Shown here: piece by piece, positions 48,101 through 61,689 of the stretch
Layout: every line of letters begins with the position of its first letter
Numbering within the stretch: position 1 is the first letter of the stretch
Source: Chondrosia reniformis
Taxonomy: Eukaryota > Porifera > Demospongiae > Chondrillida > Chondrillidae
DNA length: 64,000 nucleotides
Assembly (NCBI GenBank): GCA_947172415.1
Contig: OX359191.1
Location: 3,968,001 to 4,032,000, forward strand
Direction: 5' to 3'
Notes under the pieces: generated by a model
Database searches by the model: none
What the model saw: the letters and a program-made list of their open reading frames with translations, nothing else
Told to the model about the DNA's origin: nothing
Translations under genes and position numbers: made by a program

Positions 48101-51100
48101 AACTAGGACTTGAACCTACAACTAGTACATACAACTAGTACTTACAACTAGTACATGCAAATAGGACATACGAATCGTACTTGCAACTATTAAATACAAC
48201 TAGTACCTACAACTAGTACATAAAACTGGAACTAGTTCATAAAACTAGTACTTACACCTACTACTAACAACTAGTAACGAGTACACAGAACTAGTACATT
48301 GAAGTAGTATGCACAACATGTTCATGCAACTAGTACATGCAACTTGAACATACAATTAGTAGATAAAATTAGTACATATAACTAGTACATACAAAGAGTA
48401 CATACAACTAATACATTCCATTTAGTACACACACTTAGGACATACAATTAGTACATACAACTAGTATATACATACAACAAGTACATACAACTAGTATATA
48501 ATACTAGTTCACAAACATATAACAACTAGTAAATATAAATAGAATTAGTTCATAAAACTAGTGCATACAACTAGTACATGCAATAAGTACATACAACTAG
48601 TACATCGTAACAATACACACAAATAGAATATACAACTAGTACATACAACTAGTACATTCAACTAGAACATGTAACTAGTACAAACAACTAGGACATATAA
48701 CTAGTACATACACCTACTACATACAACTAGTACATACACATATACCTAGTAATTATAAACAGTACTTACAACTAGTACCTTGAACGGGTACATAAAACTA
48801 GTACATACAACTAGAAACTAGTCCATACAACTAATATATATATAACACTAGTACATTTAACTAGTACATAAAACTAGTATATACATACAAAGAGTACATA
48901 CAACTAGTACATAAAATTCGTAGGTACAACTAGTTTTTAAAATTAGTAACTAGTAAATATAATTCTTACATGTGACTAGTACACACAACTGGAACATACA
49001 ACTAGTGCTTGCAACTAGTACATACAACTAGGACATATAACTAGTACATACACGTATACCTAGTAAATGTAAATAGTACATACAAATAGTACATACAGCT
49101 AGCGCTACAACAAGTAAATATAATTAGTACACACACATATAAATAGAACATACAAATAGTAAATACAACTAGTACATACAACTAGTACGTACAATTGGTA
49201 CATACAACTAGTATATACATACAACTATATAGTACAAAAAATTTGTACTTACAATTAGCATATGCAACTACTACATACAACGAATACATACAACTAGTAC
49301 CTAAAACTAGTAAATATAGCTAGTTCTAGTACCTACAACTAGTACATACAACTAGTCCTTTCAACTAGTACATATAACATAAGACATAACATAATACATA
49401 AAAATATAACTAGTTCAAATAAATAGTGCATCCACATAGTACATACAACAAGTTCATAAAACTAGTATATAGCTAGTACTAAGAACTAGTGCATACATCT
49501 TGTACAAACAACTGGTTCATATCTACTATATAAAACTAGTACATATAACTAGTATGTAGAATTAGTACTTACAACCAGCTAATACAGCTTGTACATACAA
49601 GTAGTACATATGCCTAGTACATACACATATATATAGAATATATAAATAGTACGTACAACTAGTATATATAACTAGTACAAACAACTAGTACATACACCCA
49701 GTACATACAATTGTAACGAGTACATATAAGTAGTATATACAACTAGTGCATACAATTAGTACACACAAATAGTACATACAGCTAGTAAATATAACTAGTA
49801 CATACTACTAGTACATACAACTAGTACATATAACTGGTACATAAACCTAGTACATATAAAGAGTACACCCAACTAGTTCATACAACTAGTACATGCAACA
49901 AGTATCTAGTACATACAACTAGAACCTACCTAGTACATAGTATAAATAGTACAAGAATCAACAACTGGTACATACACATAGTACATACAACTAGTACTTA
50001 CATCTAGTGCATACAACTAATACATACAACTAGACTATACAACTATTAACTAGTACATACAACTAGTACATAAATTTAATAGTTAAAACTAGTTCATACA
50101 ACTAGTAACTAGTACATATAACTAGTACATGCGACTAGAACATACAACTAGTCCAAACACATAGTACATACATCTAGTTCCTAAAACTAGTATACAGCTA
50201 GTACAAAGTACTAGTGCATACATCTTGTACATACATCTGGTTCTATCTACTCCATATAACAAGTACATACAACTAGTACATAGAATTAGTACATACAACC
50301 AGCTAAAACAGCTTGTACATGCAAGTAGTACATATACCTAGTACATTCACATATATTTAGTATATATAAATAGTACGTACAACTAGTATAGATGACTAGT
50401 ACAAACAACTCGTACACACACCCAGTACATACAAATGTAACGAGTACATATAAGTAGTACATACAACTAGTATATACAACTTATACATATAAACAGTACA
50501 TGCAACTAGTACATGCAACTAGTACATACAACTAGTACATATAACTAGTACACATAACTAGTACATACAACTAGTGTCTAGTATATACAACTAGTTCCTC
50601 CCTAGTACCTAATATAATTAGGATTAGAACCTTCAACTAGTATATACTACTAGTACATACAACTAGTACATGCAACAAGTATTTAGTACATACAACTAGA
50701 ACCTACCTAGTACATAGTATAACTTGTACAAGAATCAACAACTGGAACACGCACATAGTACATACAACTAGTACTTTAAACTAGTGCACGCAACTAGTAC
50801 ATACAACTAGACTATACAACTATTAACTAGTACATACAACTAGTACATGCAAATAGGACATACGAATCGTACTTGCAACTAATATATACAACTAGTACCT
50901 ACAACTAGTACATATAACTGGAACTAGAACATAAAACTAGAACATACAACTACTACTAACAACTATTAACGAGTACATACAACTAGTACATTGAACTAGA
51001 ACGTACAACATGTACATGCAGCCAGTACATGCAACTTGTACATACAATTAGTTGATAAAATTAGTACATATAACTAGTACATACAAATTGGAATGAAAAC

Positions 51101-54100
51101 ATGCAACTATTACATTGAACTATTACACACAACTTGTACATAAAACTAGTAAATAATACAATCAGCTAGGACATACAACTGGTACAAACAACTAGGTCAT
51201 ATAACTACTTTATATAACAAGTACATACAAGTAGTTTCTAGTTCATATAACTATAAAGAACCTACCTAGTACCTAGTTTAACCAGTACTAGAACCTACAA
51301 CTAGTACATACAACAAGTGCATACAATTAATACACACAAATAGTACATAAAGCTAGTAATTATAACTGGTACATACTACTAGTACATATAACTGGTACAT
51401 ATAACTGGTACATATAACTAGTACATATAAACAGTACATAAAACTAGTTCATAAAACAAGTTCATACATCTAGCACATACAAGAAGTATCTAGTACATAC
51501 AAAAAGAACCTACCTAGTACATAGTATAACTAGCACAAGGATCAACAACTGGTACATACACATAGTACATAAAACTAGTACTAACAACTAGTACATACAA
51601 CTAGAAACTAGAAAATACTCCTAGTTCATAGAACGAGTACAAAATACTATATAGAACATACAGCTTGAATATACATCTAGTACATAGCTAATATTAACAA
51701 CTAGAATATACATACAACTATTACGTACAACTGGTACATAACTAGTACATAGAAATAGTACATACAACTAGTAAATACCAAATAGTACAAACACCTAGCC
51801 CATTCAATTAGTACATACAACTAGTACATTCAACTAGTCCATATAACTAGGACAAACAACTAGGATATATAACTAGTACATACATCTACTACATATAACT
51901 AGTACATACATATATACCTAGTAATTATGAATAGTACATACAACTAGTACATACTATTTACAATTAGGTCGTACAACTAGTTCACACAACCATTAACCAG
52001 TACATATAACCAGTACATACAACTAGTAACTAGTACATATAACTAGTACATTCAACTAGTACATACAACTAGGACAAACAACTAGGATATATAACTAGTA
52101 CATACACCAACTACATATAACTAGTAAATACACATATACCTTATAATTATAAATAATACATACAACTAGTACATACAGCTAGTGCATACAACTAGTATAT
52201 ACAACTAGTTCACAAACATATAACCACTACATTCATATAACTGGTACTTTTATATTGTACATACACATAGCACATATATATAAACAGTAGATAAAAATAG
52301 TACATACACTTGCTACATTTAACTAGTACCTACAACTAGAACATACAACTAGTACAAACAACTAGGACATATAACTAGTACATACACCTACTATATTTAT
52401 CTAGTACATACACGTATACCTAGTAAATGTAAATAGTACATACAATTACTTCATACAGCTAGCGCATACAACTAGTACATATAACTAGTACACACACATA
52501 TAAATAGAACATACAAACAGTAAATACAACTAGTACATACAACTAGTACCTACAACTAGTACATTCAACTAGTATCTAGTATATACAACTAGAACATACA
52601 ACTAGTACATAGCTAGTAATAACAACTAGTATATACATACAACTAGTACACAGAACTTGTACATACAATTAGCACATGCAACTCCTCCATACAACTAATA
52701 CATACTACTAGTACCTAAAACTAGTAAATATAGCTAGTTCTAGTACATATAACTAGTACACACACCTATTACATATAACTAATGCATAAAAATATAACTA
52801 GTTCAAATAAATAGTGAATCCACATAGTACACACAACAAGTACATAAAACTAGTAAATACAACTGGAAACTAATACATACAACTAGTATATATATAAAAT
52901 TAGTACATTTAGCTAGTATATACAACTGGTATATACATACAACTAGTTCATCCAACTAGTAACTAGTACATATAACTTGTACATGCGACTAGTACATACA
53001 ACTAGTACATACAAGTAGTACAGACAACTAGTGTCTAGTATATACAACTAGTACCTCCCTAGTACCTAGTATAATTAGGACTAGAACCTACAACTAGTAT
53101 ATACCACAAGTACATACAACTAGCACATACAACTAGTACATATAACTAGTACATATGACTAGTACATACACAAATAATTAGCACATAAATATAGTACATG
53201 CAACTAGTGCAGAAAACTAGTTCACACAAACAAACAAGTAGCTCATAGAACTAGTTCATTCATTTAATAAGTACATACAACAATTACAAACTACTTATAC
53301 ATTCAACTAGTACAAATTACTACTATATTCGACTAGTACATATAAATAGTATTGAGTACATACAACTAGTCCATACAACTAGTACATATAACTAGTACAT
53401 TCAACTAGTACATACAACTAGGACAAACAACTAGTATATATAACTAGTACATACACCAACTACATATAACTAGTAAATACACATATACCTTGTAATTATA
53501 AATAGTACACACAACTTGTACATACAGCTAGTGCATACAACTAGTATATATAACTGGTTCACAAACATATAACTACAACATACATTAAACTGGTACTTAT
53601 AAATAGTTCATACAAAAGGTACATACAAATAGTACATTCAACTTGAACATACAACGAGTACAAACAACTAGGATATATAACTAGTACATACACCTACTAA
53701 ATACAACTAGTTCATACACATATACCTAGTAAATATAAATAGTACATACAACTAGTGCATACAACAAGAAATTAGTCCATACAACTAGTCCATACAACGA
53801 GTATATATATAACACTAGTACATTTAACTAGACATAAAACTTGTATATACATACAAAGAGTACATTCAACTAGTACATAATATTAGTATGTACAACTAGT
53901 TCACACAACTAGTACATACAACAAATTCATAAACCTAATATATAGCTAGTACAAACAACTAGTGCATACATCTTGTACTTACAACTGGTTCATATCTAGT
54001 TCATACAACTAATACATACAACTAGTACATCCAACTAGTACATACAATTAGTACATACAACTACCACATACAACTTGTACATACAACTAGCACCTAGAAC

Positions 54101-55120
54101 TAGTAAATATAACTAGTATTAGTACATACAACTAGTAGATAGAATTAGTACATACAACCAGCACATACAGCTAGTACGTACAAGTAGTACATATACCTAG
54201 TACATAAACATATAAATAGTACATACAACTAGTACAATTACATACAATGGGTACATACAACTAGTACATACAATTAGTATCTAGACTTCAACCTACAACT
54301 AGTACATACAACTAGTACATACAACTAGTATATACGATTAGTACAAAAAACTAATTCAAACAAACAAACAAGTAGTATATAGAACAAGTTCCTTCCTAGT
54401 TCCTAGTATAACTTCTACAACTAGTTAAAAAACTAGTACATACAACTAGTACATACAAGTAGTCACTAGTACATACAACTAATACATACAACTAGTACAT
54501 ATAAATACTACATTTGATTGGAACATAGTATCGAGTTCATACAACTACTATATACAGCTAGAACATTCAACTAGTATATACAACTACTACATAAAGTACA
54601 TACAACTAGTACATAGCTACTACATACAACTAGTATATACATAAAACTAGTGCATACAACTAATACATACAATTAGTACATACAACTACTACATCCAACT
54701 ACTACATACAACCAGTACCTACAACTAGTTAATATTACTAGTACTAGTACATAGAAATAGTACATACATCTAATATGTTCAAATAGTCCTAACAACTAGT
54801 ACATACAACTAATGCCTACTTAGTACCTAATATAACAAGTACTAGAACCTACAACTAGTACATACCGCTAGTGGATACACGTAGTACAGGCAACTTGTAT
54901 ATACAAAAGTTACATACAACTACTACATATAACCAGTACATACACATATAACTAGTATTTAAAAATAGTACATACACCTAGTACAACCAACAAGTACATA
55001 CAAAACGTACATACAACTAGTACATACAACTAGTACACACAACTACATACAACTAGTATATACATACAACTAGTACGTTCAACTGGTACATAACTAGTAC
55101 ATACAACTTGTACATAGTGT

Positions 55121-55211
55121 AACCAAAAGCTCTCTTTAGGTTTAGTTCCCCTATAGGCTCTTTTTACAGAATAGGCATATAGCACGTAGGAAAATGGTAT
55201 CCTAGATTTTT
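55121..55211. mobile_element. 91-bp insert with 8-bp direct repeats, copy G1
   Basis: A non-satellite segment (AACCAAAAGCTCTCTTTAGG to TATCCTAGATTTTT) is flanked by CATAGTGT on both sides (55113-55120 and 55212-55219). The array near 8338 has the same surrounding phrases with a single CATAGTAC and no insert, which serves as an empty site. An 8-bp duplication fits a hAT-type MITE, but no clear terminal inverted repeats are seen, so a short retroposed or captured fragment is possible. Confidence 0.6.
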
Positions 55212-58200
55212 CATAGTGTGAGTACATAAAACTAGCATATACAACTACTACATAAACAACAAACTAGTATATACATACAACTAGAACATAGCTAATACTT
55301 ACAATTAGTATATACATACAACTGGTTCATACAACTAGTACTAACAAATAGTACATACAACTACTACATCCAACTACTACATACAACCAGTACCTACATC
55401 TAGTAATTATAACTAGTACCAGTACATAGTACTAGTACATACAAAAACTACATACAACTAGTATATACAACTAGAAACTAGTACATACAACTAATTCATA
55501 GAACGAGTACATACACATATACCTAGAAAATATAAATAGTACATTCAACTAGTACATACAGCTAGTGCATACAACTAGTACATATAACTAGTACACAAAC
55601 ATATAACTAGTACATGCAGATAGTAAATACAACTAGAACATACAACTAGGACGTACAACTAGTACATGCAAATAGTACATGCAACTAGTATCTAGTACAT
55701 ACAACTAGAACATACATCTATTTCAAAGCTAGTACATTCAACTAGTATAAACATACAACTAGTACACAGAACGTGTACATACAATTGGCACATATATACA
55801 ACTAGTACTTTCAACTAGTACATATAACAAGTTCACACACCTACTACATTTAACTAGTACATACAACTGGTATATACATACAACTAGTACATACAACTAG
55901 CACATACAAGCAGTACATAAAATTCGTAGGCACCACTAGTTCATAAAATTAGTAACTAGTAAATATAATTAGTACATGCGACTAGTACATACAACTAGTA
56001 CAAACAACTAGTACATGCAACTAGTACATACAACTATGACATATAACTAGTACATACAACTATGACATATAACTAGTACATACACCTACTACATATATCT
56101 GGTACATACACGTATACCCAGTAAATGTAAATAGTACATACAACTAGTACATATAGCTAGCGCATACAACTAGTACATATAACTAGTAACCACACATATA
56201 AATAGTTCATACAAATAGTAAATATAACTGGTACATACACCTAGTACGCGCACCTAGTACATACAACTAGTATATAGTACATACAACTAGAACCTACAAC
56301 TTTTACAGGGCTAGTATATACAACTGGTATATACATACAACTAGTGCATATGAATAGTACATACAGCTAATGTCTAGTATATACAATTAGTACCTCCCTA
56401 GTCCCTAGTATAATTAGGACTAGAACCTACAATTAGTATATACTACTAGTACATGCGACTAGTACTTGCAACTAGTACATATAACTAGTACATATAACTA
56501 TTACATTTGACTAGCACCTACACATATAATTAGTACATAAATATAGTAAATACAACTAGTACAGAAAACTTGTTCACACAAACAAACAAGTAGTTCTTAG
56601 AACTAGTTCATTCCTAGTACCTAGTAAAACTTGTACTAGAACTTAAAACTAGTTAAAACATCTAATACATACAACTGGTACATACAAATAGTACATACAA
56701 CCAGTACATATAACTAGTACATACAACAATTACCCACTACTTATACATTCAACTAGTACAAATGACTACTACATTCGACTAGTACATACAAATAGTATTG
56801 AGTACATACAACTAGTACATACAACTAGTGCATACAAGTAGTACACACAAATAGTACCTACAGCTAGTTAATATTACTAGTTCATATGACTAGTACATAC
56901 AAATAGTACATACAAATAGTACATAAAAGTTGTACGTAAAACTAGTACATACAACTGGTGCCCAGAACTAGGACTTAAAACTAATTCATATAACTAGTAC
57001 ATAACTAGTACATACAATTAGTACATAGAACTAGTTCAAAAAATTAGAACATACAACTACTACATACACCTAGTATATACAATTTGTACATTCAATTAGT
57101 ATATACAAATAGTACATACAACTAGTACATACAACTAGACTATACAACTATTAACTAGTACATACAACTAGTACATAGAAATAGGACATACGAATCGTAC
57201 TTGCAACTAATAAATACAACTAGTACCTACAACTAGTACATATAACTGGAACTAGTACATAAAACTAGTACATACAACTACTACTAACAACTAGTAACGA
57301 GTACATACAACTAGTACATTGAACTAGAACGCACAACATTTCCATGCAACTAGTACATGCAACTTGTACATACAATTAGTAGATAAAATTAGTACATATA
57401 ACTAGTAAATAGTACAATCAGCTAGGACAAACAACTGGTACATACAACTAGGACATACAACTGGTATATACAACTAGGTCATATAACTACTTTATATAAC
57501 AAGTACATACAAGTAGTTTCTAGTACATATAACTACATAGTCCCTCCCTAGTACCTAGTTTAAGTAGTACTAGAACCTACAACTAGTACATACAATTATT
57601 GCATACAATTAGTACACACAAATAGTACATAGAGCTAGTAAATATAACTAGTACATGCCACTAGTACATAAAACTAGTAGATATAACTGGTACATATAAC
57701 TAGTACATATAAAGAGTACACACAACTAATTCATAAAACTAGTTCATACAACGAGTACATGCAACAAGTATCTAGTACATACAAATAATATTTACCTAGT
57801 ACATAGTATAACTAGTACAAGAATCAACAACTGGTACATACACATAGTACATACAACTAGTACATATAACTAGTACTTACAACTAGAAACTAGTAAATAC
57901 TACTAGTTCATAGAACTATTACATAATACTATATAGAACATACAACTTGAATATACATCTAGTACATAGCTAATATTAACAACTAGTATATAGATACAAC
58001 TATTACATACAAATGGTACATAAATAGTACATCAAAATAGTACATACAACTAGTACATATCAAATAGTACATACACCTAGTTCAAAGAGTGCATAATACT
58101 AGAACATACAACTTGTATATACAACTAGTACACAGCAACTACATACAACTAGTATATACATACAACTAGTATGTTCAACTGGTACATAACTTGTACATAC

Positions 58201-58240
58201 AACTTGTATATAACTAGTACATACAACTTGTACATAGTGT

Positions 58241-58331
58241 AACCAAAAGCTCTCTTTAGGTTTAGTTCCCCTATAGGCTCTTTTTACAGAATAGGCATAT
58301 AGCACGTAGGAAAATGGTATCCTAGATTTTT
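58241..58331. mobile_element. 91-bp insert, copy G2
   Basis: It is the same as G1, with the same CATAGTGT direct repeats (58233-58240 and 58332-58339) and nearly the same flanking satellite for at least 100 bp each side. It was therefore copied by local duplication of the array (offset about 3.12 kb), not by a second insertion. Confidence 0.65.
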
Positions 58332-60021
58332 CATAGTGTGAGTACATAACACTAGCATATACAACTACTACATAAACAACAAACTAGTATATACATACAA
58401 CTAGAACATAGCTAGTACTTACAATTAGTATATACATACAACTGGTACATACAACTAGTACAAACAATATTAACAACTAGTATATAGACACAACTATTAC
58501 GTACAACTGGTACATAACTAGTACATAGAAATAGTACATACAACTTGTACATACCAAATAGTACACACACCTAGCACATACAATTAGTACATACAACTAG
58601 AACATTCAACTAGTCCATACAACTAGGACAAACAACTAGGACATATATCTAGTACATACATCTACTACATTTAACTAGTAAATACACATATACCTAGTTA
58701 TTATGAATAGTACATACAACTAGTACATACAGCTGGTGCATACAACTAGTACATATAACTAGTAAACAAACACATAACCAGTAAATACATATATAACTGG
58801 CACTTAAAAATAGTACATACGCATAGTACATACAATTAGTACATACAACAAGTACATACAACTATAAACTAGCACATACAACTGGTTAATAGAACGAGTA
58901 CATAATACTAGAACGTAAAACTTGTATATACAACTAGTGCATAGCTATTATTTATAACTAGTATATACATACAACTAGTACATACAACAGGTACATAACT
59001 AGTACCTACAACTACTAAATATAACTAAGACTAGTACATAAAACCAGTGAATACAACTAGTACATACAATTATTACATACAACTAGAACATGCAACTAGC
59101 ACATACACCTACTACATATAACTAGTAAATACACATACCTTGTAATTATAAATAGAACATACAACTAGTACATAAAAGTAGTACATAAAATTAGCATCTT
59201 CTACATACAACTAGTACCTTCCTAGCACCTGGTATAACTAGTAAAAGAACCTACCATTTGTACATACAACTAGTACATACGACTAGAACTACAACCAGTA
59301 TATAGCTAGTACATACAACTAGTATATACATACAACTAGTACATACAACTAGTATCTACAACTAGTAAATATACCTAGTACTAGTCCATACAACTAGTAC
59401 ATACAACTAGTACTTGCAATTAGTACATATAACTAGTGCACACATCTACCACATATAACTAATACATAAAAATATAACTAGTACGTATAAATAGTACATA
59501 AACATAGTACATACAAGTAGTTCATACAACTACTAGTACATAGAACGAGTACATAAAATTAGGACTTATAACTAGTAAACACCTACTACATATAATTAGT
59601 ACATAAATATATAACTAGTACATATGAATAGTGCATCCATATAGTATATATAACTAGTACATAAAACTAGTACATGCAACTAGAAACTAGTATATACAAC
59701 TAGAAACCAGTACATACAACTAATATGTACATAAAGCTAGTACGTTTAACTAGTTCATACAACTATTATATACAAACAACTAGTTCATACAGCTAGTATT
59801 TACAATTAGGTCATACAAGTAGTTCACACAACTATTAACTAGTACATAAATATAACCAGTACATGAAACTCGTACATACAACTAGTTCATACAACTAGTA
59901 TTCACAATTAGTACATTCAATTAGTCCATACAACTAGGACAAAAAACTAGGATATATATCTAGTACATACACCAACTACATATAACTAGTAAATAAACAT
60001 ATACCTAGTAATTATAGATAG

Positions 60022-61685
60022 TACATATACTGGTTAAATGTACTAGTTTTATATATATACTAGTTGTATGTACTATTCATATATACTAGTTATATGTAGT
60101 AGGTGTGTGTATTTGTTATATGTAGTAGGTGTGTGTACTTGTTATATGTACTAGTTGAAAGTACAAGTTGTTTGTCCTAATTGTATATACACGTTCTGTG
60201 TACCAGTTGTATGTTGATACTGGTTGTATGTACCTAGTTGTATGTACTAGTTGTATGTACTAGTCTTTTGAACTAGTTGTGGGTTCTGGTACAAGTTATA
60301 CTAAGAACTAGGAAGGAACTTGTTCTCTATACTACTTGTTTCTTTGTTTGAACTAGTTTTATCTACTAATTGTATGTACTAGTTGTATGTACTAGTTTTA
60401 GGTTCAAGTCCTAGGTACTAGGGAGGGGCTAGTTGTATGTACTAGATTCTAATTGTATGTACTAGCTGTATGTACTAGTCGCATGCACTAATTATATTTA
60501 CTATTTACAAATTTATGATCTAGTTGTACCTTGTATGTACTAGTTGTATGTACTAGTTGTATATATACACTAGTTGTATGTATTAGTTTCTAGTTGTGTG
60601 CAGTATGTGTATGTACTATTCATATATACTAGTTATATGTTTAGGTATTAGTTATATGTAGTAGGTGTGTGTACTTGTTATATGTACTAGTTGAAGGTAC
60701 TAGTTGTATATCCTAATTGTATGTACACATTCTGTGTACTAGTTGTATGTTTATACTAGTTGTATGTACTAGCTTTATATTAGTTGTATGTACTAGTTGT
60801 ATATACTAGTTGTATGTACTAGTTTTTTGAACTAGTTGTAGCTTCTGGTACAAGTTATACTAGGAACTAGGAAGGAACTCGTTCTATATACTACTTGTTT
60901 GTTTGTTTGAACTAGTTTTTGTACTAATTGTATGTACTAGTTGTAGGTTCAAGTTCTAGTTATATTAGGTACTAGGGAGTGGCTAGTTGTATGTACTAGA
61001 CACTAATTGTATGTACTACTTGTATGTACTATTTATATGTATTATTTATATGTTTATGTACTAGGTATATGTACTATTTATATGTACTAGCTGTATGTCC
61101 TGGTTGTATGTGCTAATTGTATCTACTTGTTGTATGTACTAATACTATATAGTTATATTAAATAGTTGTTGGTGCTACTTGTTTGTACAACTTGTATGTG
61201 GTAGTTGTAATTAGTAATAATTGTAGGTACTAGTTGCATGTACTAGTTGTATGTACTAGTTGTATGTACTAGAAATGAGCCTGTTATATGTACAAGATGT
61301 ATGCACTAGTTGTTTGTGCTAGCTGTATACTTGTTTTATGAAGTTATTGTATGTTCTACTTGTATGTACTAGTTGTATGTAATATTCGCATGTACTAGTT
61401 ATATGTACTAGTTACTAGTTGAGTGAACTAGTTGCATGTACTATTTATAATTACTAGGTATATGTGTATGTACTAGTTGTATGTAGTAGGAGTATGTACT
61501 AGTTATATGGCCTAGTTGTTTGTACTAGTTGTATGTTCTAGTTGAATGTACTAGTTGTATGTACTAGTTGTATGTACTATTTGTGTGTACTATTAGGATG
61601 TATTAGTTTTATGTACTAATTGCATGTACTAGTTGTATGCACTAGTTTTATGAACTAGTTCTATTTATATTTACTAGTTGTATAA
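60022..61685 (+). repeat. 13-bp minisatellite array, forward orientation
   Basis: Orientation flips R to F within ATAGTACATATACTGGTTAA near 60020. It includes two internal copies of an about 600-bp phrase (TGTATGTACACATTCTGTG type, near 60185 and 60725), so the block is a local tandem duplication. No genes are seen. Confidence 0.92.
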
Positions 61686-61689
61686 AACT

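Larger units (their letters stand above)
40365..60020 (-). repeat. 13-bp minisatellite array, reverse orientation, about 20 kb
   Basis: This is the longest uniform block. To about 46.1 kb it is the inverse of 1-5920; beyond that it is array not paired in the window. It contains A4, A5 and the two 91-bp inserts. Recurrent phrases mark a loose higher-order structure, for example AGAATCAACAACTGGTACAT near 42210, 43020, 47810, 49950 and 57820, and CAAACAAACAAGTAGTTCAT near 45765, 53228 and 56580. No genes or RNA genes are seen. Confidence 0.95.
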
